Assembly: GCF_021155765.1 (NCBI RefSeq)
Contig: NC_060105.1
Span: 11,441,001-11,505,000 of the forward strand
Length of the DNA stretch: 64,000 bases
Direction: 5' to 3'
Source: Diprion similis
Lineage: Eukaryota; Arthropoda; Insecta; Hymenoptera; Diprionidae
Part shown: in pieces, positions 39,401 to 50,409 of the stretch
Layout: each line of letters starts with the position of its first letter
Numbering within the stretch: position 1 is the first letter of the stretch
Program-made: the position numbers and the translations under genes
The notes under the pieces: model-generated
Seen by the model: only the letters and a program-made list of their open reading frames with translations
Database searches by the model: none
What the model was told of the DNA's origin: nothing

Positions 39401-42400
39401 ATAATATTCTCATAGGGTTATATTTGGAAATAATAGATCTATAGAGTGGGTTACACTCTGTTCGTAATTATGCTCCAGGTTCTAAAATTATACTTCATCA
39501 CGTAAATGTATCAACTATGTGATGAAGCGAACTAATTAAAATCACATTGCTGGGAATCTGATATCGTTTATTTTGATACACAGAGTCACCTAAAATGACT
39601 CAAGTTCCTCACTAATAGTGTCAAAAAAGTGCCGTCAGCTATTTGTGTCAGATATAATAAAGAAATCATTTCCAATTTCTACTCCAACCTCATGAAGAAT
39701 TGTTTCTACGTTTCTACAGGGTGTAACAAAATTGGTAATTGTTGAAAACAAGACTGAGTACATCCCGATAAAATTCTGTAAACACTAGCATATTGCGTGT
39801 TACCAACTAGTGCGGAAAAGTGGGTGATTTCCAACGAGTATGAAATTTGTAGCATAAGCCCATTGACACAGTGCGTAAGTTAACCACAATATTTTGCTCG
39901 TCTTCACGGCTCACGCAGCAAACTTTGCACACAAGTACATCGAAAATCGTCTTGCATAATTGCGTTTGCGACATTGTATGAAACCGACAATTATCCAATG
40001 GTGTAATAATTTTTTTTATGCAAAATTATTGATATATACATGTTTTATATGCATATATTTGCACAAAGCCTCGTTATTGAAGTCTCTGCAAGCTGTGGGA
40101 AATATGGAACTCGTAATGGTAATCTAAACCAGACATTGAACAAAAGTTTTCAATTTTCATATATTTTGCTTTCAGGCTTACCTCTAAAAAACCGAAAAAA
40201 TTGCAAGGTTGCATATTTTTAGCAAGTTTGAACAAAAAAAAAAAAAAAAACAAGTTTTTAGAACGTTTTCAGAATTGCTAAAAATATAAAATTTTACAAT
40301 TTGTTCAGATTTTTATAGGTAAGACTGGAAGAAAAACATATGGAAATAAAATTTTTCTTATTCAATTTCTGTTTCAGACAATCATTACGAGTCTCCACTG
40401 TTTCTCTTATGCTATTATGCTGTATCTCTTGATATTCATGTACAAATATAATATATAATAATCCATCAAGATATATATGTTCGAACGACATTAAATCCAT
40501 CATTATGACAAACTCGTTATAAAACAGCTTTTTATAACACCCTTACTATACCAACACGCATACAACAGTGTTTCTTTCGCTAAAAATTGGATTCGGCGAA
40601 TCGACAATAGCGCAAAATGTGCAAAGTAATAAGGCGTAAGTTGCGTATACGCAAGTTACGCTCCATCTGCTGATACCCCCAGGCTTCTTACTCGCGCACT
40701 TTCAACCTTCGGATTGCCACGGGCATTTGCTGCGCTCGCACTCATGCAAATCGCTTATAACGCGCGCAGGCGCGCGAACTAGCAGCGTTCCTGCCGCGCA
40801 TGCGCAGTAAGTACTGATCGAGTCGATGCTTCGGTCGACGACGTGACGTCTCTCCCCTCCCCCCCCCCCCCCGCCCTTCCCGCAATCAGTTATTTCTCTG
40901 TATTCGGTGTTCCAATTTTAAATTTCACCATGAACGGCGCATGCGCATCCGCTGGTAATATCAGGAGTCGATCGACTGTCGTTCAGATTGGTTTAAAACC
41001 TTTCTGACTCCAATGAAACGCTTGGTTAGAGAGGTTCATCCTGCAGTACTCCATTTTTTTGACTACTTATGCTTTTCTTGGAACTGTCCGTAATAGATAC
41101 ACTCGTTTGATGAAACACGCAGCAGCAGAAACGGGGAGTAACGTTTCGTTATCATCACGATATGAATAAAAATAATAGTAGCCCAATAGTATTTAGAAAA
41201 AGTAATAAAGTAAAACCGAAATCGCGAACAGACGAATTTTTTGGACAGATGGACTGACGATTTCGTACTTTACTTATGAGGGTGGATGATCAGAACTATA
41301 GTGAGAAAAATAATAATAATAATAATAATTATAGTTTGATGATCATGGAACAATAGAAATATTAGGAATAATAATAAGATGACACTTAATATTAAGGATA
41401 CGTGACTTTCAAGTTTTTCATCCCTTAGTTTATTACAGTCTTAACATATGTGTAAGCAAGAACCAAAAATTCGAACGTCATGATAACAGAAGTTAACGGC
41501 AAGTTATACGGGACGACTAGGTGGTCTAGTGGTGGTCTAGTCTCCTAATGTTATGTTCGATTTCCGCCACTTAGGGCAGTTGAATAAATCCCAAAATTTT
41601 CATCACTAAGTGATGAGTCGAAGAAATTATTGAATATTGATAAAATTTCAGAATTCAATTGTAAGTAAGGTTTCTTTCTTCTCAGCCAATATTCCACGCC
41701 TTTAATCGTGAACGGAATGAACCAGAGAGTTTTGGCGTGACGTCATTCTATGCCTGACCAGAGTTTGGCCAAAAAATGCCTCATTTGAACTGAGAAAAAC
41801 GTACCTAATGGTTTATTTAGAAAAAGTTTAGAAGAGGAAAAAGTTTGTTTGTCGGCAAAACGTTGAATACGTTTTTTATGCCCATCATGTGATCGATAAC
41901 CTCTGTAAGTTTCAAAAATTTTCACACACCATTTCTAAAATGATTTCGAAAGTTTGTCCAACAGATCGAAATTCAAACCGACATTTTTCTAAAAACCTGT
42001 TTTTCGGATTCTAGAGGTTCGAAAGGGTGAATATTCAAAATACGTTCTACGCAACAAACGTTATTCGAGGCAATTTACAACGCTTTCAAAAATCACAACC
42101 ATCAGATCACGTCATTTCAATGCCTAGCTCAAGCTGTCGTCAGATTTTGTTCACTATTTTTTCTATGATTACATTAAATCTGAAAGTCACTCTTCATTTT
42201 TTTTTACAGTTTTTCAAGCAGCCCCTATTTTTTAGTGTTTATTTTTTGTTACGGGAAAAGGCGTATCCTTTTCAAAACGAAAAAAATCCCAAAAATCCGT
42301 GATTATATTCAGAACATTTTAGTATACATTGAAAAATTTTTTATTCATGCTAATAGAATGCCAGCGACTGTATGCCCGGTCATTGATGTCCTGCTGCAGC

Positions 42401-45400
42401 GAGAAAGGAATGAAAATCTCGATACATACAGCGCTTGATGAACACCTAACAGATATTTTGCCACAAGTATTTTTGATTCGGAGGCATCGCGTTGGGACGG
42501 TCATTTTTACAGACGGGTTAAACCTGACATCGCCCGACAATATCCTGCTGTTGGTAATGAATATTCATTTTTCGTACATTCATATTGTTAAAGAAAAAAA
42601 AAAATTTTACGTGCTCTTAGACGAAAGCAAACGAAAATTTAATTTATTTATATTCGTTACGTTCTGAAATTTCGTCGATTTAGTTTCTAACAGGAGAATT
42701 TCGTGCAAAATTAACAGCGATAGGTCTTGGAAAGAAACTTTATCTGTTCGACGAAGCTACTTTATTCGGCAGTTTGGGATGCGCACTTCGAACTGCGCAT
42801 AAAAACTGCAGAATAAAGACTTTATTCCGCAACTTTGTTCGCTGCCGTATAAAGCGTCACTTTACGGAACGAAAACTGCCACAAAAAGTGGACTTTTCAA
42901 TGCCCATGCCGTAAAAAAATCATTTGACGTTACATTGTAACTCAGGCCTCACAGAAGCAACTTTTCAATTACTACATCTCATGGCTGATAGTGGCAACAA
43001 AACGTAACGACGCCATAATTGACACGCTTCTTCGTGTTCTCAACATCGGCATCGACAGCGACCTCATTGTTGCGACTTCACCTCTTTCTACATCGCAGGC
43101 TTTGAATGTGACAAATCAGTATCTGAATAGGTAAATGAGGGTAAATTTTATGTGTAAAAAAAAAATTTTCCATTCAATTTCTCGTCCCGATATAATAATT
43201 TCTAATATCTACGCAGGACATGCACAGGACTTCAAAAATACGCGAAACACTATCGAATGCCAAAAATGAGGCGGATTAAAAACCGAGAAAATGCGACGTC
43301 CAATCTGGAATATGTTGTTCAGGAAAATAAAACCGTTTCTTTCTACTTGTGCCACGTCTACAAGATACGAAACTCAGAGAATTCCAGCCTCGTGATCGAC
43401 CCTCTAGGATCGTGGAATCCTGGCACCTACACGTTGAGGCTACCAATAAGCGTAGAGCTGAGAAACAATTTTCACGGTTTTCCATTGCTCGTTGGAATTT
43501 TGAACTCCAGCAGCGAAGTACAGCGCGATGACGTCGACGAGGAAGAAATGGACGATATCCTGCCCCTCTTGGACATCATGGCTTTCGTTGTCAGCGGTAT
43601 TAATGCCAGGTACACAAGCATTCGTTTAATACTCACTTCCTTCGATACCTTCGCACGTGTGAATGTTGGGTGTTGGAAAATAATTCGACCATTTGTTCGA
43701 AATTGCTTTTTTCTGCTTAAAATGTGCGTCCACTCATTGCTCTACGATGGATAGATGGATGAAGCCGGAAATATCAATCATTGAGTTAAATAGCTCACTA
43801 CTCCCCCCCCCCCCCCCCCCCCCCCCGCCCCCCGTCACCCCCCAAAATTAATGATCTGTAATTTTTGAATTTTACCTTCTTTCTTACGAATAATAAAATG
43901 CGTATCTTCTCTCTTTATATACATACGTATATACTTTGCGTAAAAAAGTTTTGATCAATTCCGAAAACATGATGTGAAAAAACTGCAAAATATCTGTCCC
44001 GTTTGACGTGGAATTGCGCATTTGGCATTTATGAAAGCATTTCACCCAGCCCTTGGTCCAACTAATTGATCAATTACTAGCATAGAGCTGGTGCCTCACG
44101 ATAAACTTGGAACCGTGGTGAACAAAGCTTGGAGTCATCTTCTTGGCGATGTGGTTTCTGGAGTGGTTGACATAGGACTGGGAAACATAAACGTGAACGA
44201 CGAACGTCAGCGAGGAATGAGCTTCACGCATCCCATCATTCAGTCAATGTTTGTATTTAGTGAAACGTTATAATTCTTATTTTCGCAAGACAAGCATCTG
44301 TACAATCGTGAAATCTAAGGTTCTTTCGTCACATGACGGAGATCATTGAATTGCTTTCTTTGAAGTACCTTCTTAGTTAAAAAAAATGAAACAGTGCATC
44401 AGGAATAATATCCGTAGCTACAGAGAAAGAATTTCCTTAATCTACCAAATATGGCGAATTGAATGGTTTTTTTTCGATTCAACAAAATGTTATTGATATT
44501 TGATCGAATAAAACAGTAGTTACAACAACAAATTGTGTTATCAAGTGAAACCACATTTACTGGAATGAACGAAACGTTTCTTTCCCCATATTTGGTAAAT
44601 TGAAGATTTTTTTTTTGTTTAAGTAGTTTTCTAGGATGACTCTCAATTTTTCTAAATAAGTTCTGAATGTTGATCTTACCATCAAAGGTTTGAACACTTC
44701 GTGTGACTTGTCATGTGACTGCATGATTAACGTTTTGCAGGAGAAACATTTACTTCCATCCACCAGAATCTGGTTCCATGAGAGACATATTTTTACAACC
44801 TTTCAACAATCGACTGCTAGGATGCGTAGCTGTTACCTGTATTCTCATGGTGCTAGCAATGACGGCAATAAATTACGCAGGGAAACTTGCTCTCAGCGAT
44901 GAAACGGAAACCCATACTGGATTGGGTGAAGCCGGTTTATGGTGCATCGGCATCATGTGCATGCAAGGTTCGCTACAACGAACTTAAAATTGTTGAAGTT
45001 GAACTTGGGCAAGTTTGAAATTGAATGAATCGAATTCCTTTCTCAAAGCTCAGCCACTCAAGTCAGCCATTATCGAATAACACGTGTTCAAATGACTTCC
45101 TGTGATTTGAAACGCTTTTCTTACCATCTTCTCTTGACCCCAAGCAATTGTCAGAAAGTAAATTACCTTTACATACTTGCCAAAGTTCTTCTACCGATTC
45201 GCAAAGCAAGTTACACCCTGCAAAAATCACATCCTGCACAGAAATCAGGGGATATTTACCTTAGGGTCACCATGGAGTCCCCGAAGTCCATCCGGAAAGA
45301 TAGCGCTTTTGAGTAGCCTGATATTTGCACTCGTTATTTACAACGCGTACGCTGGTTTCATCACGTCAATACTGTCAGTACAAGCTGCGGGTATCAAGTC

Positions 45401-47905
45401 ATTGGCGGACCTTCTCTTCAACAACTACAAACTCGGGTACAGCGGAAACGACGACGAGTACATACGGGTAAGCCATGCGTTTGACACAGATTCACGACTC
45501 CATTGAAACCCAAAGTTCATAATTTTGGTTTTCCAAGTCTGCAAATCCATTGCGTCCATTGAGTGGAGGTCTCTGTTAAAGTAGAATGCGAACGACAGTA
45601 ATCTGCGTGAGCTGTACATCAAGGCTTTCAACGGACGCGAGGCTGGGGTAGACACCACTTCCGGTCTGCAAAAAGCTGCGAAAGGTGGTTACGGATTTTT
45701 CGTGAGTGCAAGATTGGCTCGGCGAGCTCTCCGCACGACTCTTCTTCACAATCGATGCTCCCTCAAGGAGCTCGTGATTCCCCAGACCTTCACAGTCGTC
45801 GCCTTACCAATGGCTCACACCTGTCCCTACAAGAAGATCATCACTCATAGGTGAATGACTGGCAAGTGAATTACCAGCGAGTTTGTGCTTCAATGTCGGT
45901 CCCACTTGACCAACTTCTTTTACCTCAGTGAAACCGTCTGCGAAGCTCTTAACTCGCCATTCGGTCGAATGTGTTTCTTGAGAAGTTCAAAGTGTTGCCA
46001 GCATGCATGAGCTTGGCGATCAGCCAACAAGCGTTAATAATGCAATCCATAATTTAGCATTGAATTGGTTTTATGGACTGAAAAGCTTGTCTTGCCTGAA
46101 TCGGGGTTCTAAAACGCATTTTTACCTGTTTGTTCGAAGTAACAATTGCGATTGGTATCGGATATTGGATTACCATGTTTGTGTTGGATAGAGTGACGTA
46201 ATAACTGTATTGTTTTGAATTTCTGGTATAAGATATAATTTTTGTGCAAATCGTTCGCAAAAAAAAAATTTCGTTCGATTATTTTTTCAGTAAATTATTC
46301 AAGAATATACAGTAAAAATATTAGAGGATTTGACCGATGCTTGGGTGCTGAAGATTATTAAAAATTGAAAATGATAAATTACATTTTTTTTTTTGCTGTG
46401 CATTTTATGAAAAAAAGGTAAAAGTAAAAGCTGTGTGTCAAGTAAGTCACGTGTTATTATGAGTTTAACTGTAATGGCAACGAACAAAAAAAAACGAAAC
46501 TACATAGAGTTTGGTTTGTTGCATGTAAGTCAACGAATTAATAACGGTCATTCTGGGAATTTATCCTAAGGGTAGAAAAACCTGATCTCGAAATTAACGT
46601 ACAAAATTTACAATCATCAATAATAATACGCCCTTCCTCCATAGACATTCACTTTACTTATACAAAAATTTTCAGACCTACGTCATGGTTGAATAGAACT
46701 TAGGGGCCCTTCTTTAATTACGTAACGACGATTTTAGCCATTTTTACCCTCCCCTACCACATGTAAGAACACATTAAACTTCCTGGACTCTCCCTCCCAC
46801 TTCTTACGTAATATTTTACCTATAGTTTTCACTTATTTAATTAAAATTTGTAAATATGAACACATTAACAATCTTAAAAACTTATTATGAAACAAAATTT
46901 TTTACAATAACAATATATATAAATGAAATCGTATATTAAAAATGAGAAAATAGATCTCATACTTTATCGAAAGTCTAAATACAGATTTTTTCTATAGGCT
47001 TTGAAACTATGTCCTTTACTTTTCTGTACGATTTTTGTTTCCTGAGACATTGCTGTACGGACATTTTTTCTCAATGGAAAATGTCTATTACGCACATTCG
47101 GACTTGTGAAATATTACGTAAGAATCACTTTTAACCCCCCCCCCCCCCCCCTCCGCGGATTTTTTAAACTCACGTAATTCACGAATGGCGCCTGATAGAA
47201 GTCGGTCAAATTCTTGTATATTTCTACTGGACTTCACTAGATCATAAATCAAAACTAAGCAAAATCTTTCGCAGCATAATGCGTATAAGCGAGGTTGGAG
47301 TGTTGAGCCGAATAAGCGAGAGGATGTTGCCTAGAATGCCGCAGTGCGAGGCCCCGACAACCTTCCACAGCGCTCGTCTGGCCGACGTTTACTCAGCATT
47401 CGTCATCCTCGTTACCGGCGTGATAACAGCCCTTGCTTTAGGAATTTTCGAACGAGTTTGGAGCCAGCGAAAATCGGTTCGTCAAAAATTGATCCGAGCG
47501 ATCCACGTTCATCGGCGAGAAGGCCAAAGCCATGGCCAAGCAAACGAGGTCGCATCTACGTCTCGGAAGAAGCTCGACGCTCTTGTTACCGGACACGATA
47601 ACTTTGAGGAGTCGGAAAGCGAGGTGTCCCATGAATATGGGCGACGTGTTTTCACCTCCAGTGCTGCTATCGGATCACCGAGAATCGACTTACAAGGAAC
47701 AACCGCCGTCGGGGATTTTTCCATCGCAGATAGACTTCGGACTCGCGGGATATTCCCGACTCCGAATATCGTTAGACCGCCTGGTTTTTCAAGCCTTAAA
47801 ATATTCTCACCCAGGAGACGAGGCGACGTCGCATTTTCCCCTGTGGACAACCAGGTAGCCCCTGGTAACGGGAATCGGGAACCCGTTATTCCGTTCCATG
47901 ATTAA
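27433..47905 (+). CDS. Ionotropic receptor, IR75-like, nine exons, 812 aa
   Basis: A ligand-gated cation channel of the insect ionotropic receptor family, expected in the dendrite membrane of chemosensory neurons together with a co-receptor. Exons: 27433-27601, 42357-42553, 42946-43130, 43217-43609, 44081-44248, 44741-44967, 45265-45467, 45585-45850 and 47275-47905. All introns are GT-AG and phases 1,0,2,2,2,1,0,2 match. Residues 1-20 form a signal peptide. S1 (about 230-370) holds NFHGFPLLVGI and the conserved Arg in ERQRGMSFTHP. The QPF motif (390-392) precedes TM1 (396-414). The pore loop is about 432-450, TM3 459-481 (with YNAYAGF in place of SYTANLAAF), S2 485-640 and TM4 643-662. At the S2 position that is usually acidic (GYGFFVSA) there is Ser. 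A 150-residue Arg/Ser-rich tail follows TM4, unusually long. Exon 1 is joined across a 14.8-kb intron on phase, signal peptide and N-terminal character. Subfamily assignment is from remembered family features. Confidence 0.88.
31363..31413. repeat. 51-bp hairpin
   Basis: AACCCTTTAAGTCG on the left and CGACTGAAAGGGTT on the right are inverted, with GGGATG...GCGTCCC close to the loop. Ends of this kind are common in short interspersed hairpin repeats of insects. Non-coding. Confidence 0.6.
31853..31894. repeat. (ATGA)n microsatellite
   Basis: About ten perfect tetranucleotide units (GAAT phase) in a row. A variable-length locus of this type is a useful polymorphic marker. Confidence 0.95.
33105..33234. 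mobile_element. 130-bp inverted-repeat element
   Basis: The outer arms TATGTGGCATGCCCGTAAAC (left) and GTTTACGGGCATACCACATA (right) are inverted. Inner words TTTTTTTGGC and GCCAAAAAAC and the GC-rich centre (repeats of GAGCCGAAG and GAGCCGGAAG) extend the pairing. It abuts the next element at 33235. Confidence 0.65.
33235..33469 (+). mobile_element. 235-bp MITE (family C), intact copy
   Basis: Terminal inverted repeats of about 29 bases (33235-33263 and 33441-33469) contain TTTTTTACGG, GGGCATTGAAAAG and complements. The interior contains two strong hairpins, GATGCGCACTTCGAACTGCGCATC and GCGGAATAAAGACTTTATTCCGC, given by position about 33329-33384. Bases 33291-33468 recur almost unchanged at 42742-42919. 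Confidence 0.75.
35340..35482 (+). repeat. Dispersed repeat family A, copy 3
   Basis: Contains AAAATTGAGTTATTTGAAAG, GCGCGCATGCGCCAACGTGG and TTTTACCGCACCGTTCGG, in the same order and orientation as copy 1 at 21560 and opposite to copy 2 at 24176. It lies in intron 1 of the ionotropic receptor. Confidence 0.7.
38610..38715 (+). repeat. Single arm of foldback family B
   Basis: TTAGAGCAATTCGAGTT, TATTATTCATAGTTTCA, GGAACATTTTCAAA, TTTTCATTAAAATTAG and GGCGGCATGAGGCATA follow in the same order as in the left arm of the element at 26359. No partner arm was found nearby, so it is a truncated or solo copy. Confidence 0.6.
40560..40960. promoter_or_regulatory. CpG-rich block with two NRF1-type palindromes
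   Basis: A GC- and CpG-rich island in otherwise AT-rich intron. The sequence CGCGCATGCGCA at 40795-40806 matches the NRF1 (insect Ewg) consensus YGCGCAYGCGCR exactly. A second core, GCGCATGCGC, is at 40937-40946. A CRE-type TGACGTCT is near 40845, and a donor-like GTAAGT starts at 40807. An ATG in good context (CACCATGAAC, 40930) opens a frame of only 25 codons. Together these suggest a transcription start region, either an alternative promoter for the receptor or an unrelated transcript. This is inference; no transcript evidence is visible. Confidence 0.45.
41310..41330. repeat. (AAT)n short microsatellite
   Basis: Seven AAT-type units in intron 1 of the ionotropic receptor. A longer AAT run is at 55645. 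Confidence 0.85.
42742..42919 (+). mobile_element. MITE family C, 5'-truncated copy in receptor intron 2
   Basis: 178 bases nearly identical to 33291-33468, including ATCTGTTCGACGAAGCTACT, the TTCGAACTGCGCAT hairpin and the right terminus ATGCCGTAAAAAA. The left terminal repeat is missing. It occupies almost half of the 392-base intron between receptor exons 2 and 3 and ends 26 bases before exon 3, very near the acceptor. Confidence 0.8.
43803..43826 (+). repeat. Poly-C run (C24) in receptor intron 4
   Basis: The longest C homopolymer in the window, continued by interrupted C runs up to about 43845. On the opposite strand it is a G-run able to form a quadruplex. It lies within the intron between exons 4 and 5 of the ionotropic receptor. 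Confidence 0.9.
46701..47196. mobile_element. ~496-bp MITE in receptor intron 8
   Basis: The left end reads AGGGGCCCTTC then TAATTACGTAACG, and the right end, in reverse complement, reads CAGGCGCCATTCGTGAATTACG. A C-rich block (ACCCTCCCC near the left, C17 near the right) and inverted TTACGTAATATTT words also pair. Elements with GGGGC-G-TTC ends and an internal AATTACGTAA next to a C-rich block are widespread in insect genomes. Non-coding. It lies inside the 1,424-base intron before the last receptor exon. Confidence 0.65.
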
Positions 47906-48640
47906 TGCTTCACAAATATTGACCCATTTCGAGCAGATGGTGATTGAGTATTATACATTAGATGGCACTCGCACTTATGTGTAATCCAAATGTCTAGTAA
48001 GTCGAGAAAGTGAAAAATGTTAATTACGTACTATAACGTGGGCATATAAACGAAAAGTGTTTTGACTGGCAGTTAGGCCATGCATCTCTGTTTTTGAAGT
48101 CTAGCAGTTCCGGATTCCAACTTCTCCTGCCTGAAGAATTTGTTTGTTTGATTCTAAAACATTGCAAGATTTTCTCGGTGCCTAAGTAGAGTGGAATACC
48201 ACGTATGTAACTCAAAATCTGGGCTCGATGGAACAGTTTTGATATTGGATTCGGATTCAGCATGTCCAAAAACCCATCAAAAGGACCTACTCCTAGTTCG
48301 CACGATTCAACTTTCCTGGTTACTTAGCAACAATGAAGAAAAATACGCTTTTGTTGGTACAAAGAAACAAAAAATTTCAAGCTTGTAACAATGATCAGAT
48401 AGAACATACATTTCACAATGTCTTCGTATAGGTGAACATAATTTTGTCGAAATCAAATTTCTCTGAATGCATAAAATGGGCTCTAAAAGTATGGTTTATT
48501 GGAGACAAGAATTACACATAGTTTGCAACCAGCGTCCACGCTTACGAAACTATGACTTCACTTGAAAAACCAACGTTTATCGCGAGTCAAGTCACACTAT
48601 AATCTACGCCACCATCGGTCATTAGCATTTTATTTCGACC
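47906..48640. other. Downstream flank / 3' UTR of the ionotropic receptor
   Basis: No recognised coding sequence. No canonical AATAAA lies close after the receptor stop, so the end of the mRNA cannot be placed. Confidence 0.4.
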
Positions 48641-48901
48641 ATGACTCGCATTTTTGCAAAGAAACTACCAGCCTTCGTCACCTCGGGTCGAGAAATGTTC
48701 GAGATGCACTTGCAGTCACGGAAAAGACCTTCTTCTCCTCTAAAGTATAGACACGGAGACATATTGTCAATGACTTGCTTATTGTTTGTTTATACGATTT
48801 TATCTCTAATCGTCGCACCGATTTTAAGCGGTTTGGTGTATACCTGGCTGTTTGGAAGGTCGAAGCTCGTACCTGCAAAGAATTGTTGCCAAGTCCGGTG
48901 A
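48641..48901 (+). CDS. Possible small membrane protein, 86 aa
   Basis: The frame starts with ATG in a good context (TTCGACCATGACTCGC). It has a basic, amphipathic N-terminus (MTRIFAKKLPAFV, then RKRP near residue 28), a long hydrophobic stretch at about residues 43-72 and a short basic tail ending before TGA. This layout resembles a small single- or double-pass membrane protein, possibly mitochondrial. I recognise no family. It lies about 740 bases past the receptor stop and may be within its 3' UTR. Other frames here are also open, so chance is a real alternative. Confidence 0.3.
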   Translation: MTRIFAKKLPAFVTSGREMFEMHLQSRKRPSSPLKYRHGDILSMTCLLFVYTILSLIVAPILSGLVYTWLFGRSKLVPAKNCCQVR

Positions 48902-50409
48902 ACGTCGATCATATCCACTCCACCTCTGCCATTCTTTGTACAGGTTTAGAGAGCCGTATGCAAAGAGGTACGCGTTGCATTTAGATTTCAAACTTTATTT
49001 TGAAAAGACGATTTGATTAATTAGTCACTCGCAGTTGTTCAACTTATTGTCCTATGAAGACAGTCTCGTCATCCAAATATTTTAACAATATACTGCAGGT
49101 TGAACTTATTACTGGTCGATACATATGGTGGATATCGATAAGAATATGTTTTTACCGATGAGTGGAAATTTTTCATTTCAAGAATTGATTTTGAAATTAA
49201 CGAATTTTTAAAAGTGCAGGTAGCTTCATTAGAATGTTCTTGACAAATTGTACAAGGAAAGATTCTCTACGTGCTTAAGTTTTTAACGTGAACTTATTTA
49301 CAAATCGTTTATAGTAGATTGATAGAAGTTAGAAATATCCATAAACATTACAAATACAAAAACACAATCTACATCTTACTGTTTTCTATGTAAAAGACAT
49401 ATCACACAAATACAAAATAATTACACTTTTATCTACCATTTAATTTCTGCAAAGCCGCTATTCGGCAGTAAAATCGGATCCTTGCAAGAATTGCTCCAAT
49501 GGCCAAAACTTTCAATAAATTCAAGTAAAACTTGAATGACTTAATGGTTATAATTAAGTCAAATACAACCATTGCATGTAAATAAATTGTCCGCAACAGT
49601 TACCAAGAAAAAGAATCTAAAATTTGTGTTTATTTTGGGAAGGATCAGGATGATGTGACCCATTAAGCGTTTTCATTACTAATAGTTTTTCACCCTGAGA
49701 ATAATTATATATTCAGACATAAATGGAAGAAAATTAACTCTAGCCATACTTTTTCTCCCAAAGACCATCGGCGGTTGAAACAACCAGGGTAGCGCCTGGA
49801 ATCCGATCGCAGATGTAACGCTTACCGTAAATTTCTCGCAAGCTGTAACTAGTTGTAAAATGGAATATGTAAAAATGCATTCATACCACTACGAAGTAAA
49901 ATTATCCAACAAATGCTCTGGCCTTCAGGGAAGACTAGCGATCAAACCGTTTGTGCAAGGAAAGTTTGGCAGAAAAATGGAAAAGCTCAATATTATGGAA
50001 TTTCACCAGATTAATCATTTCCACCAATCGGAAGTCTATTAAAGTAATGCAAAAAAAATCTCATACCATGTATATCTATGTATCATATATTTGTCTTGGT
50101 ATTGTAAGTCTTACTGTCTAAATGCCTGGTCGCATGTTGCTTGCAATAAAGAATACGCCTGGCTATCGTTGAGCCAATGATCCGGCTGCATCGTATCGTG
50201 AGTATCGATCAATGTTTGATTAATCTAAAATAAGCGTATGAAAGTATGCATCGTATTGTAAACATCTGTATTTATCATTGCAAATGAAACAAATAACAAA
50301 TAAAACGTGTGTTTGGCACCCAACACAAAAGTTGCGAAATTCTGCGAATTGTTTTCTTGTTTATTGTTTTGCCTTTGATGTTATTTTATGTTCTCCAGTT
50401 TTTTATCCA
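48902..50409. other. Intergenic, no gene recognised
   Basis: AT-rich DNA without recognisable exons. AATAAA at 50147-50152 is the first clear poly(A) signal on the plus strand after the small ORF at 48641. Confidence 0.4.

Larger units (their letters stand above)
27602..42356. other. Large first intron of the ionotropic receptor
   Basis: This stretch of about 14.8 kb contains no recognised coding exon. It carries repeats (31363-31413, 31853-31894, 33105-33234, 33235-33469, 35340-35482, 38610-38715) and a CpG-rich block at 40560-40960. Everything else is AT-rich with poly-A and poly-T tracts. The block at 40.6-41.0 kb could be an internal promoter. Confidence 0.6.

Noticed and set aside
47344..47858. 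Other long frames on both strands over the last receptor exon
   Set aside because: They are shadows of the GC-rich coding exon. The chosen frame continues TM4 from the receptor and joins exon 8 in phase.
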